The notes: a model not told the origin generated them from the letters alone. A DNA stretch of 35,094 nt from JAGGSN01 sp965603725 (GCA_965603725.1 CBFDEC010000035.1:1-35094), one strand, 5' to 3'; positions 7,552-16,782 are shown, numbered from the stretch's first letter. Made by a program: numbers and translations.

Positions 7552-9243
7552 TTACTTTATAAGAACCATCATCCTTGTCTCGGCAAATGCATCTGCCTTA
7601 ATTCTATAAAAATAAGCGCCCGAGGGATTATCTTCGGAGTTCCAGTTCACTTTGTGATAGCCTGCATTCTTATGTTCATTTACCAGGGTCTCAACCTTGC
7701 GGCCAAGAATATTATAAATCTCAATCTTAACCCGAGAGGCATAAGGCAATCCGTACTCGATAATAGTCTGAGCGTTGAATGGGTTCGGGTAATTTTGTGT
7801 TAGGAGAAAATCATCCGGTAATTGCCGATGGCTTTCATCGTCAATTCCAATGACAGTAGAGGTACGAATCCTGATGGCTACATCATCAGCCTGGCCGACA
7901 CCCAGATCGTACCAGGAGCCGTTACTGCCATCGGGGCTGATATAGGTGGTTGCCGTTTCGTTTGAACCGGCATCATCGGCGGCAATTGGCAAATCATAAC
8001 TGTCGTTGGTAATTTTAACTACAGCATATACCGCGTCTGCGGATGTCAGTCCGAGAGGCGAATCGAGGGCGATTGAATGATAACCCGCTTCATCATAGCT
8101 GGTGTTCAGTTTACTTGCCAATAGATTTGAAAGATTCGAACCGTCGAAATCGTCATAGATGTAAACATCAATATCGGTAGTGACATCGTTTGTCCAGAAT
8201 TCCATTCTTACGAGATAGGTATTTCCGGAAGGAACAAATTTACACAGCCCCCATCCTGTCACGTTTGAATAACCCCAGTTGGTTGTCCAGCCGCCTTCAT
8301 CATAATACGTGATATCGCCATTGGAGTTGTAGTCCTGCCAGGAGTGCATATAGGATGAGTACTGTCCGGTATTGGCTGAACCATAGGCAATTGTGAAATA
8401 GCCGCTCTCTGCGCCATAACCGCAGGTGCCTCCCCAGCTTGTGCCCCAACTGTTTTTTATAATCCAGCCGCCGGAGCCTCCTGTATGGGAAAGATCATCA
8501 TCCCAGCCAATAATTAACACCGCATGATTGGGCGTATAGCTGCCGGTATAATAAAGTGTATAAGAGCCATCATGGCTGCTAAACTCGCTCGACCAGGCTG
8601 GATCGCTGCCATCACCGGCATATAGAGAGGTATATACCGGTCCGTAGTTGTAGATATAGTGTTTAAGTACGGAATCTGCAGGCACTGCACCTGTGCTGAT
8701 TATTCTCCAGTCGAGAAGAGTTTTAATGTAAGTACAGGAGGAGTTGCAGTTTGTATCAGCAGGTATATAGGGATCGCAGGCTTCGGTCACAGTACCTGTT
8801 TTAGAAAACCAGCTTGCCATTTTTGTATAATTGCCGCCATCGCAGCTTGTTCCATACCAGTTGCATTCTTTGGCATTGTTCTCCGAAAAATCGTAAGTAC
8901 CGGCGCCATCTATTAACATCTTGGATTCAATAGCACCAAGAGCGGCAAAGGAATAACACGAGCCGCAAGAACTCTGATCCCTGACAGACGTAACCTTGCC
9001 CGATGTCCGCCAATCCCATTGAGCGGGTACCGTAAGAGCTTGAAACTTCTCCGGCAGTTTCTGGCCATCCAGGTGAGGAAGGTCCATCGATGGCGGTATG
9101 AAACCGGTGCCCTGAGGCAGTTCTATCTGATCCAGAATTAATCTTGGCGCCTCGACAGGAACCTGGTCATTGGCGGAAATAGAACTGAAATTGATAACCA
9201 CTCCCAGAAAAATTAAAAATACGATCTGTGATTTTACTCTCAT
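7552..9243 (-). CDS. Secreted papain-like cysteine protease (C1A) with T9SS sorting domain
   Basis: A 563-residue exported endopeptidase. After a signal peptide (VFLIFLGVVINFSSISA) there is a short pro-region, then a C1A domain from about residue 72 (VPAQWDWRTSGKVTSVRDQ). Catalytic residues are in place: Gln90, Cys96 in SSCGSCYSFA, His240 in PNHAVLIIGWDDD and Asn264 in IIKNSWGTSWG. A beta-sandwich region (about 300-470) follows. The end is a T9SS sorting domain with NYPNPFNAQT, NILGR and SGAYFYRI. The start is supported by AAGGAGG 7 nt upstream on the minus strand. It probably degrades protein outside the cell or at the surface. No terminator was seen after the stop. The 374-nt region to the divergent gene at 9618 is AT-rich and presumably holds both promoters; TATAAT at 9550-9555 is a possible -10 for the rightward gene. 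Confidence 0.92.
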   Translation of the reverse strand: MRVKSQIVFLIFLGVVINFSSISANDQVPVEAPRLILDQIELPQGTGFIPPSMDLPHLDGQKLPEKFQALTVPAQWDWRTSGKVTSVRDQSSCGSCYSFAALGAIESKMLIDGAGTYDFSENNAKECNWYGTSCDGGNYTKMASWFSKTGTVTEACDPYIPADTNCNSSCTYIKTLLDWRIISTGAVPADSVLKHYIYNYGPVYTSLYAGDGSDPAWSSEFSSHDGSYTLYYTGSYTPNHAVLIIGWDDDLSHTGGSGGWIIKNSWGTSWGGTCGYGAESGYFTIAYGSANTGQYSSYMHSWQDYNSNGDITYYDEGGWTTNWGYSNVTGWGLCKFVPSGNTYLVRMEFWTNDVTTDIDVYIYDDFDGSNLSNLLASKLNTSYDEAGYHSIALDSPLGLTSADAVYAVVKITNDSYDLPIAADDAGSNETATTYISPDGSNGSWYDLGVGQADDVAIRIRTSTVIGIDDESHRQLPDDFLLTQNYPNPFNAQTIIEYGLPYASRVKIEIYNILGRKVETLVNEHKNAGYHKVNWNSEDNPSGAYFYRIKADAFAETRMMVLIK

Positions 9244-9617
9244 CGCTAATCCTCCTTAGAAAAATGATAAAATCAGTAAAAGCGGATAATTTTATATCTT
9301 TAAAACTAATAAATCGGGGTATTATTATCAATCTTTAGGCTAATTGTCCAATATTGGGATGACACTGTAACATACTTAATCCAAAAATAAGAAAAGGATT
9401 GAATATTTGTCAAATACCAAAATAGGTGAAGATATATTTGATTGTTTCAGGCTTATGTTTATGCAACTCCAATTACAGGCAGTCGGATAGTTCATTCAGA
9501 CATTTTATGTTAATAAAAACCCATATATTTGCCTTGACTTAACCGGTCTTATAATATAGGTATTTTTCAAACACATATACTAATGAATACAATGCATCGG
9601 CAAACCGGGAGGAAAAC

Positions 9618-9995
9618 ATGAAATCATTTAAAAAAGCATTACTGCTTGGCTTTTTAGTCTGGCTGATACCATTTGTAGTGGCGTTTATCATCTACCCTCT
9701 TAAAGACTGCAATCCGCCGCTGTTCGAATCGATTATGCCAGTAGTCATATCGCTGGTCGCAGTTTTCTTTGCGATTATCTATTTTAAAAAAGTCGATGAC
9801 CATTTTGTAATGGAGGGGGTCCAGCTCGGGATTATCTGGTTTCCTGTTTGTATAATTCTCGATCTGCTGCTATTCATGCGGGGTCCTATGGAGATGACCT
9901 TTTTAGCCTATATGGCCGATATCGGCCTGACTTACCTGATGATTCCGGTAATCACCTGTGGATTCGGCAAACTTATAGCGATAAAGATGAAATGA
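9618..9995 (+). CDS. Small four-helix integral membrane protein (hypothetical)
   Basis: A 125-residue protein with four predicted membrane helices: residues 8-26 (LLGFLVWLIPFVVAFII), about 39-56 (IMPVVISLVAVFFAIIYF), about 70-87 (LGIIWFPVCIILDLLLF) and about 97-117 (YMADIGLTYLMIPVITCGF). The first loop carries a Cys-Pro-Pro and the C-terminus is Lys-rich. No family motif is recognised. The start is supported by GGGAGG 8 nt upstream. It is monocistronic, 242 nt before the beta-helix gene, with a possible weak hairpin and T-run near 10048. Confidence 0.75.
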   Translation: MKSFKKALLLGFLVWLIPFVVAFIIYPLKDCNPPLFESIMPVVISLVAVFFAIIYFKKVDDHFVMEGVQLGIIWFPVCIILDLLLFMRGPMEMTFLAYMADIGLTYLMIPVITCGFGKLIAIKMK

Positions 9996-10099
9996 AAAAA
10001 GTAAATAAAGCAGATCGGACTGAAAACATTCGGTTTTAATCAGCGGCTTTTTTTGTGCCGGATGGATGCAGCCTAATTCGATATTGAACAGGATTTTGC

Positions 10100-10127
10100 T
10101 TGACTAATCGATAATAAAATCTATCTT
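10100..10127 (+). promoter_or_regulatory. Promoter for the beta-helix protein gene
   Basis: TTGACT (10100-10105), 16-nt spacer, TATCTT (10122-10127). The predicted leader of about 104 nt contains GGGC(10146-10149)/GCCC and ACCT/AGGT short stems; no riboswitch class could be assigned. Confidence 0.45.
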
Positions 10128-10237
10128 AACAATATAATTACAGCAGGGCAAGCAGTATTAGCCCCGCATAAAGAAACTGCCATGACCTCAAGGAAGGTTA
10201 GCTGGGAAATTTACAAACATTTAGACAGGAGGAGAAA

Positions 10238-13200
10238 ATGAAATCCTTTACTAAAGTCTTAGTTGTCATTACAGCGTTTTTCTGTTGGCAAGTAGCATTT
10301 TGTCAAGAAGTGCTATTCTTCGATGATTTTAATGACAATATTAAAGATTATAGCAAATGGACAGAAATATACACTACTGGTACATGGGAGGAAACAAACC
10401 AAAGAACGGAGTTTCAACTTTATGAATCTGGAGGTGGCGAGCGTCTTGAAGGTATAGAAAGCTCAGAATTTACTACAACTCTTTCACCAAGTGCAGGAAT
10501 TACTGCAAGTTGTGATATGATCTCAAACATTGGAAGTACAGGACAGGTAGGTTATACCCAACTAAAAGTTACTGATGGCACGAACTGGATATTATTAGAA
10601 TATAGAATAGGAAAAGATGATTTAGAATATCTAGATAGTGATGGACAATATGAAATTCTTTATGGCAGTCAACCAGATGGTACCTGGAATAATGAAATAC
10701 AAATATTCAGCGATAGATATTCTGCAACCATGAATGGTTATAGCAGTGGATGGGTATATAATTCAATATTTTCTACTAATCCAACGCTTACAGTAATAAT
10801 ATCTCTTCAGGTTGGTGGCGACTATCCACATCTATACCATCGTTCAGGATTTGATAATGTGTTGGTTGTGATAACCGGCGAAAATCAACCGCCAACTGTT
10901 GAGATCACGTCACCGCCGGAGTATATGCTTCATGCAAGGAATCATCCATCAGAAGGATTAATCGTTAGCGGTACAGCTTCTGATCCTGATGGGACATTAG
11001 ATCATGTAAGTGTAACGGGCAATTATTTTAATATGATTGATATAGATTGTTACGGTCAGCAGTCAGCCAGTTGGAGCGTGACTATTCCCTGGGAATATGT
11101 GGGCGAAGATGATGATGGTACACTTATTATAGCAGCTCAGAGTTTTGATAATAATTTAGTGGGTTCAGAAATCGATACGATAGTAACTTGGGTAGATAAG
11201 ATCGTGTTTGAACCGCCATTTTGGAATAATGGCAGTTATGCTGTGGATGATAGAAGATATTTCCAGGATAATTGGGATGATAATGGTAGTTTTGTCGCTA
11301 GAACAAATGGCACTATTTGGCTACATCCTGAAGTATGGTCAACTCTTTTTAATTCTTGTTTCCTTGCTGGTAGTATACCTGCTTTTCCTTTTGGTGGAAC
11401 TTATGATGGAAATCCTTACATGCTACCTACCGCTGGAGAGGGATTTAGAATTTCAACTATGGGAGAATATAAAGTAACATTTCATCTACATTCACAAGGA
11501 TTTTGGGAATATTCCACTTGGGATGTTGGCTTTCCCTGGGGTGTGATGTTTGTTTCTGGTAATATTTATACATTTGGGGGGATTAATGCCAATCCAGAAT
11601 GGGAAAACCTTAATGCTTACCCAATAATCGCTCCAGTTGTTCACGAGGATCGAAATTTTGGATCCAACCTTTATGAATTAATCTTGGATATAATTATATC
11701 TGGTATTCCTGCAGATGAAGTAATACAAATGATTAAGAATGGGTTATTTATACAAGGGTTAATTCCCCAGAGTGATAGAGATGCTTGGAGTTATAGCGAT
11801 GTGTTTGAATTTACTTTATCACTTGATCCAGGTAATATTTATTATCCATTATTTCAATCCAACCCAGTTTCTTGTCATATGGTTGGCATTGGGTTTGCAA
11901 AAGGAGAAATTGAAGCTAAATCTGTTATCGATATGTACGATATAACTGTTGAATTCCAATCTCAACCTTCTTTAAAAAACGTTGATAATGAAGATAATTT
12001 TGATAAAAAATTTATTTCAACTAGATTAGCTACTGTTGGAACAATAATAGTTGACAATGAGGGAGATGGTGACTATTTATATATACAGGATGCAATTAAT
12101 AACGCAATTCCTTACGATACTATAAAAGTATATAGCGGTACTTATTCTGAAAATTTGTCGTTAGATAAACCGTTGATATTAGTTGGATTACCTTATGAAC
12201 TCGGAAATGGATCAGACACAGGTGCGCCAGTTTTAGACGCTTCAAGGTTATCATCTTTTAGTGGAAGTTCTGATGGAATGAAAGTAATAGCTGATAGTTG
12301 CAGCATCGATGGTTTTACGATTTCAAATAGTGATTTTGCAGGCGCTTATTTTAATAATGTATCATATAATACTTTTTCAAATAACACATTTCTCACTAAT
12401 AAATATGGTATAGTATTATCTGATTATTCAAATCACAACACTTTTTCTGATAATACACTAATTCATCAAGAGTATGCGATATTAGTAATTAATTCAGATA
12501 GTAACAGTTTTGATTACAATACAATTAACGAAAATGGCGCAGGAATATATATTCAATTAGCTTCAGGCAATGAATTAACTTGGAATACATTTAGTAAAAA
12601 TGGTGACGGAATAATTCTAGTAAATTCACTTAATAATCAACTTTTAGATAATACACTAGATACATGCTTTTTCCAGGGTATTCATGTTTCTGGTGGAGAT
12701 AATAATACTATTTCGGATAACACATTTACACTTCGTGGGATTTCCTTATCTGAGACAGATTCAATTCCAGGTATACAGACTATTGAAAACAATAGTCTAG
12801 ATGGAAAACCGATTTATTATTATTCAAATATGACAGGCATTACAGTCCCAACTGATGCTGGTCAGGCTATTCTTGAGAATTGCACAGATTTCACAATCCA
12901 GAACTTGAATATCTCTGAAATTGATAACGCCATACAATTGATCTCATCATCTGACTGTGATATTTCATTATGCACTATCACTGAATGTATTAATGGAATA
13001 GTGCTAATTGAATCTGATAGCATTAGTATTATTAACAACACGCTTACTGATAATACTATATATGGTATCCTAATATCTGAATCACAAAATATTCAATTAA
13101 CTGGTAACACGCTCACAAATAATGGAATTTCATTTAGGGGTGATAGTTTATCTTCCTGGAATACTCATACATTCTGCAACAATACAGTTAACAGCAAACC

Positions 13201-14029
13201 AATTTATTACTATGCTGATACTAATGGAGTTAATATACCGAACAATGCAGGCCAATTGATTCTAGCAAATTGCACCTATTGCAATCTCACCGGTGCTTAT
13301 ATCTCAAATGTAGAAAACGGTATTCAGTTAGGTTTCTCATTCAATAATTCTGTTATAAACGACACGCTTACTGAAAACCTTAATGGTGTTTTATTAAGCA
13401 ATGCAGATAATAATACATTTTCAAGCAATACTTTTATAGACAACACTGTTTTTGGAGTTAGCGTTCATAACAGTACTGCTAATCTTTTTTGGGGTAATGA
13501 ATTTACTGGTAATAATACAAATGCCTTTGAAGACACAACCTCGGCAGGCAATTTTTGGGATAATGGTCATACCGGTAATGAATGGGATGACTTTGAAGAT
13601 AATGAAGGATATCCTTTTACTTATGAAATACCAGGTCCTGGCGATGGAGCAGATAATTATCCTTTTGGAGGTAGCGTTGGCTGCGAATACCTCCCCGGTG
13701 ATGTCAACATGGCTTTAGGTATCTGGCCGCCAACGGTTATCGGCGGCGATGTTACTTATTTAGTCGGTTACTTCATCGGCGGCGGTCAAGAGTCATGCCT
13801 GCTGGATGGTTTCTGGTGTTCTGCTGATATTAATGGCGACTGTGTCATCATCGGCGGCGACGTGACTGCCCTGGTGGCTTATTTTGTTGCTGGCGGCAGT
13901 ATTACGCCCTGTCCGGATTATGAGTCGGCTTGGTTAGAGGGTGTTCCTGATGACCCTCCTGCTGGCTGGCCCAACTGTGATACGCCTGTGATAAACAGCA
14001 AAGTTATTCCGACTGGTGCGGTTAAGTAG
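10238..14029 (+). CDS. Large secreted beta-helix (NosD-like) protein with dockerin-like tail
   Basis: A 1263-residue exported protein. It has a signal peptide ending near AFCQE, a lectin-like or laminin-G-like fold (about 25-210), an Ig-like domain opening PPTVEITSPP (about 218-320), an unclassified region to about 595, and a right-handed parallel beta-helix (about 598-1145). The helix coils carry the NosD/CASH pattern (NNTF, GIVLS, DNTL). Two long paralogous blocks each contain KPIYYY and an AGQ(A/L)IL(E/A)NC motif. The tail (1148-1263) holds two dockerin-like Ca-binding repeats, GDVNMALGIWPP and ADINGDCVIIGGD. AGGAGGAG precedes the ATG. Beta-helix proteins of this type bind or cleave polysaccharide, but no lyase active site was identified. 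The body is clearly AT-rich (about a quarter to a third GC in many lines), while the tail from about 13680 is near 50% GC, which suggests module fusion. Confidence 0.88.
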   Translation: MKSFTKVLVVITAFFCWQVAFCQEVLFFDDFNDNIKDYSKWTEIYTTGTWEETNQRTEFQLYESGGGERLEGIESSEFTTTLSPSAGITASCDMISNIGSTGQVGYTQLKVTDGTNWILLEYRIGKDDLEYLDSDGQYEILYGSQPDGTWNNEIQIFSDRYSATMNGYSSGWVYNSIFSTNPTLTVIISLQVGGDYPHLYHRSGFDNVLVVITGENQPPTVEITSPPEYMLHARNHPSEGLIVSGTASDPDGTLDHVSVTGNYFNMIDIDCYGQQSASWSVTIPWEYVGEDDDGTLIIAAQSFDNNLVGSEIDTIVTWVDKIVFEPPFWNNGSYAVDDRRYFQDNWDDNGSFVARTNGTIWLHPEVWSTLFNSCFLAGSIPAFPFGGTYDGNPYMLPTAGEGFRISTMGEYKVTFHLHSQGFWEYSTWDVGFPWGVMFVSGNIYTFGGINANPEWENLNAYPIIAPVVHEDRNFGSNLYELILDIIISGIPADEVIQMIKNGLFIQGLIPQSDRDAWSYSDVFEFTLSLDPGNIYYPLFQSNPVSCHMVGIGFAKGEIEAKSVIDMYDITVEFQSQPSLKNVDNEDNFDKKFISTRLATVGTIIVDNEGDGDYLYIQDAINNAIPYDTIKVYSGTYSENLSLDKPLILVGLPYELGNGSDTGAPVLDASRLSSFSGSSDGMKVIADSCSIDGFTISNSDFAGAYFNNVSYNTFSNNTFLTNKYGIVLSDYSNHNTFSDNTLIHQEYAILVINSDSNSFDYNTINENGAGIYIQLASGNELTWNTFSKNGDGIILVNSLNNQLLDNTLDTCFFQGIHVSGGDNNTISDNTFTLRGISLSETDSIPGIQTIENNSLDGKPIYYYSNMTGITVPTDAGQAILENCTDFTIQNLNISEIDNAIQLISSSDCDISLCTITECINGIVLIESDSISIINNTLTDNTIYGILISESQNIQLTGNTLTNNGISFRGDSLSSWNTHTFCNNTVNSKPIYYYADTNGVNIPNNAGQLILANCTYCNLTGAYISNVENGIQLGFSFNNSVINDTLTENLNGVLLSNADNNTFSSNTFIDNTVFGVSVHNSTANLFWGNEFTGNNTNAFEDTTSAGNFWDNGHTGNEWDDFEDNEGYPFTYEIPGPGDGADNYPFGGSVGCEYLPGDVNMALGIWPPTVIGGDVTYLVGYFIGGGQESCLLDGFWCSADINGDCVIIGGDVTALVAYFVAGGSITPCPDYESAWLEGVPDDPPAGWPNCDTPVINSKVIPTGAVK

Positions 14030-14052
14030 ATTCAGATTAAATAAAATAATTC

Positions 14053-14080
14053 AAGGGCGGTCTTCATGGCCCCCTTTTTT
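14053..14080 (+). terminator. Probable Rho-independent terminator
   Basis: AAGGG (14053-14057) pairs with CCCTT (14072-14076), with possible further G-C pairs inside, followed by a run of six T. It lies 24 nt after the beta-helix gene stop. Confidence 0.55.
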
Positions 14081-14134
14081 ATTGGGCAAGCTATATGCTA
14101 AAGATTGTTTTTGTAAAAAGAGGGAACTTTCATC

Positions 14135-14280
14135 TTAACAGGCGGCTCTTTCCAGAGCCGCTGGCAGGGTTGGCGAACGAAGTTCTTTAATTAAACCCTG
14201 CCCTGTTAAATAGCCATGCAGGTCTAAATCCCTGTGGTTTCGACATGAGGTAACCCACTCCCGCTTTGGGCGGGAGTGGG
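14135..14280 (+). repeat. Composite palindromic repeat block including covarying hairpin copy B
   Basis: TTAACAG (14135-14141) pairs with CTGTTAA (14203-14209). Inside that stem are two hairpins: GCGGCTCT (14142-14149)/AGAGCCGC (14154-14161) with loop TTCC, and GGCAGGGTT (14163-14171)/AACCCTGCC (14194-14202). The second contains the GGC-GAAC-GAA-GTTC core of the element at 1593. Together they fit a three-way junction. A separate 11-bp stem, CCCACTCCCGC (14254-14264)/GCGGGAGTGGG (14270-14280), follows. The 331-nt gap holds no convincing gene. Confidence 0.65.
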
Positions 14281-14360
14281 GCACCCTGTTGTGAAAAATC
14301 CTGCAAACTCCACCAATTATTATCATTGACAATCGTGTATAATTAACATACCCTTATTAT

Positions 14361-15788
14361 ATGGCTGGCAAAATCGAAATATTGATCATCAGCGACGATA
14401 AACAGGCTGTCGAATCGTTCTCCTCCCTTTTCAAGCAGAAAGGATTTAATCCGTTTGGTGTTTATACCAGCCATAAAGGGCTTGAACTTGCTCTTAATGA
14501 TGTATTTGGATTGATCATGCTGGATTTGAACCTTCCCGATATTAACAGCCTCGAGCTTCTTAAAAGAATAAAAGGCGCCCGTGTTTCGGCGCCGGTTATA
14601 GTCACAGGAGGCAGCGATGCATCTGTTATGGCTGTCGAGGCCATCAAACTCGGAGCAGAAAGTTTTGTAGAAAAGACCTGTTACCCGGATATTGTACTGC
14701 ATAGTGCTTTGAATGCTTTAAACAAGTTTCGCCTTGAGCAGGATATTCAAAAAATGAGTAAGTCGTTATCCTCCCAATATGATTTTATTGGCTGTTCTGA
14801 TACTATCGAGCAGTTCAGGGAGAAAATCAAACGGATAGCGATGTCCTCCACAAGAGTGTTGTTTATCGGCGAGCCTGGTTCTGGCAAGCAAATGGCGGCA
14901 CGGTTTGTACATTACAGTTCCAGCAGGGCCACCGAACCTCTTGCCATAGTTAACTGCGTGGCTTTGGACCTGGGAAAGGTTGACAGCAATTTATGGCTGG
15001 AAAGCGAACTCTTCGGACATGAAAAGGACGCTTTTAATGGCGCAACAAGTTATCGAAAGGGGAAATTTGAAACGGCGGCCGGCGGCACATTATTTTTAAA
15101 GGAAGTCGGCGCTCTACGAGCAGATATTCAGGCCAAATTACTCCGGTCGATTGAATCGGGTTCGATACGGCGTGTTGGCTCGGATGAGGAAATCAAAGTC
15201 GACGTCCGTCTGATGGCCGCCTCGAGTCTTGATCTTGAGGCCGAGCTGAAAGCCGGTCGATTTCGCGAGGACTTGTATTTCAGGCTGAATGTTATTCCGG
15301 TCGTTGTGCCGCCGCTTCGATCACACCCCGAAGACATTCCTCTACTAACGCGTCATTTTCTAAGCCAGGCAGGTTATGAAAGCCGCCAGGTTAGTAGTGA
15401 GGGAATGAAATTTCTAAAATCTTACCACTGGCCTGAAAACGTACGTGAGTTGAAAAACTCGCTTGAAAAAGCCGCACTAATTACTTATGGAGATATGATA
15501 ACTGTTAACGATTTTAAAACTGTTATAGCCGCCGACAAGAAACGGTCTGACCAAAACGCTCATTTTACGGGAACCGATTCATTAGATGATAACGGACGAT
15601 CCGGGTTGTTCCGACCCGATATATCGCTTCGTCAGCAGGTTATCGATCTGGAAAAACGTTTGTTAACAGAGGCATATGATCTTAGCGGCGGCAATATCAC
15701 CAAAGCGGCCGCCATGTTAAAAACCGACCGCGGCAATCTTTCGAAGAAGCTGAAGAAGCTGGGATTGAAGATTAATAAAGATGGCTGA
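14361..15788 (+). CDS. NtrC-family response regulator with altered GAFTGA and Walker B motifs
   Basis: A 475-residue, three-domain regulator. The receiver (about 5-120) keeps its phosphorylation Asp55 in MLDLNLPD, Thr82 and Lys105. The AAA+ domain (about 140-370) has Walker A GEPGSGKQ (170-177) and the arginine-finger segment FREDLYFRLN (301-310). The C-terminal Fis-type helix-turn-helix is at about 440-475 (GNITKAAAMLKTDRGNLSKKL). Two key motifs deviate. The sigma-54 contact loop reads DAFNGA (223-228) instead of GAFTGA, and Walker B reads LFLKEVG (244-250), with Lys247 where the catalytic Asp is expected. It may still bind DNA and respond to phosphorylation without classical sigma-54 activation. 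No sensor kinase is adjacent. TATAAT at 14338-14343 implies a leader of only about 11 nt, and no ribosome site is seen. It converges with the gene at 15808. Confidence 0.9.
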   Translation: MAGKIEILIISDDKQAVESFSSLFKQKGFNPFGVYTSHKGLELALNDVFGLIMLDLNLPDINSLELLKRIKGARVSAPVIVTGGSDASVMAVEAIKLGAESFVEKTCYPDIVLHSALNALNKFRLEQDIQKMSKSLSSQYDFIGCSDTIEQFREKIKRIAMSSTRVLFIGEPGSGKQMAARFVHYSSSRATEPLAIVNCVALDLGKVDSNLWLESELFGHEKDAFNGATSYRKGKFETAAGGTLFLKEVGALRADIQAKLLRSIESGSIRRVGSDEEIKVDVRLMAASSLDLEAELKAGRFREDLYFRLNVIPVVVPPLRSHPEDIPLLTRHFLSQAGYESRQVSSEGMKFLKSYHWPENVRELKNSLEKAALITYGDMITVNDFKTVIAADKKRSDQNAHFTGTDSLDDNGRSGLFRPDISLRQQVIDLEKRLLTEAYDLSGGNITKAAAMLKTDRGNLSKKLKKLGLKINKDG

Positions 15789-15807
15789 TTACTTCTACAG
15801 GAGTTGA

Positions 15808-16782
15808 TCAGCTATTCAGAACGTAGCTGAAGATTAGCGGCGCAACAATCGATGCATCCGATTCTATGATAAAGCCTAGGGTATCAATATCGATTTTACC
15901 CCAGGTAATTTTTTCATTGGGTACCGCGCCGCTGTATGAGCCGTAAGATGTGGTGCTGTCGGATATCTGGGCAAAATATCCCCATAGACGGCAATCTTCT
16001 TTCAAATCCTGCATAATAAGCGGTACAACGCAGATTGCAAAATCACCGGCTATGCCGCCGCCAATCTGGAAGAAGCCAAGCGAGTTATCGACAGTGCTTT
16101 CACGGTACCATTTGATTAAAAATTGCATTTGTTCGAGACCGCTTTTCATAGAGTCGTATGAGCCAAGTTTGCCCTGGATGACATAAGCGACAAATACATT
16201 TCCCAGGGTGGAATCCTCCCAGCCGGGCGTAAATATCGGAATATTCTCTTCACAGGCGGCGTTTACCCATGAGTTTTTCGGATCGATTTCATAGAGCTCA
16301 TCAAGCTCGCCGCTTTTTAATAACTGATAGATATATTCATATGGAAGATACCTTTGTCCGGACTGTTCCGCTTTTTGCCACAGTTTCAGAAGTTTTCGCT
16401 CAACCCGCCGCATGGCTTCCTCCTCCGGGATACAGGTATCCGTAACTCGGTTCATTCCCTGGCTGTGCAGTTTAAGCTCCTCTTCTGCTGATAACGTACG
16501 GTAATGCGGCACCCGTTTATAATGACTGTGAGCAACCAGGTTGAAAATATCCTCCTCAAGGTTGGCGCCGGTAGCACAAATACCATGCACCTTATCCTGC
16601 CTGATCATCTCCGCCAGCGAGATGCCGATTTCGCCGGTGCTCATGGCTCCAGCAAGGGTTAAAAACATTTTGCCGCCTCGGGCAAGGTGATCCACCCATC
16701 CCTGGGCGGCATCAACAACAACTGCCGAATTGAAGTGCTTGAAATGTTTTTTTAGAAATTCACGTAGTGATTCTTCCTGCAT
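15808..16782 (-). CDS. Deoxyhypusine-synthase-like protein lacking the catalytic lysine
   Basis: A 324-residue protein of the deoxyhypusine synthase (DHS) family, which binds NAD and transfers an aminobutyl group from spermidine. Family landmarks: LTLAGAMSTGEIG (41-53), ATGANLEEDIF (70-80), FTPGWEDSTLG (184-194) and the C-terminal YGSYSGAVPNEKITWGKI (280-297). In eukaryotic DHS the active-site lysine follows the GGG motif (GGGVVKHH). Here the segment is GGGIAGDFAI (241-250) with no lysine, a form I believe recurs in a bacterial subgroup. A deoxyhypusine reaction is therefore unlikely, and bacteria lack eIF5A. A polyamine-related or other NAD-dependent reaction is possible. It starts 23 nt after the PLP enzyme on the same strand, so the two are probably co-transcribed. 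Confidence 0.88.
   Translation of the reverse strand: MQEESLREFLKKHFKHFNSAVVVDAAQGWVDHLARGGKMFLTLAGAMSTGEIGISLAEMIRQDKVHGICATGANLEEDIFNLVAHSHYKRVPHYRTLSAEEELKLHSQGMNRVTDTCIPEEEAMRRVERKLLKLWQKAEQSGQRYLPYEYIYQLLKSGELDELYEIDPKNSWVNAACEENIPIFTPGWEDSTLGNVFVAYVIQGKLGSYDSMKSGLEQMQFLIKWYRESTVDNSLGFFQIGGGIAGDFAICVVPLIMQDLKEDCRLWGYFAQISDSTTSYGSYSGAVPNEKITWGKIDIDTLGFIIESDASIVAPLIFSYVLNS

Noticed and set aside
9534..9555. TTGACT and TATAAT before the small membrane protein as a promoter pair
   Set aside because: The spacing is 10 nt, too short for a standard promoter; only the -10 is plausible.
10134..10237. Possible c-di-GMP-I (GEMM) riboswitch in the beta-helix gene leader
   Set aside because: Fragments such as GGGCAAGC and TTAGCTGGG recall the consensus, but the P2 stem with its GNRA loop and the conserved ACGCAAAGC core are missing. 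Not enough to call; an Rfam RF01051 search would settle it.
14326..14343. TTGACA and TATAAT before the NtrC-type gene as a normal promoter
   Set aside because: The two hexamers are only 6 nt apart. TATAAT alone may serve as a -10, but this TTGACA cannot be its -35.
14135..14702. Minus-strand ORFs of 65 and 119 residues over the repeat block and the regulator start
   Set aside because: One is made of palindromic repeat sequence and the other is antisense to the receiver domain.
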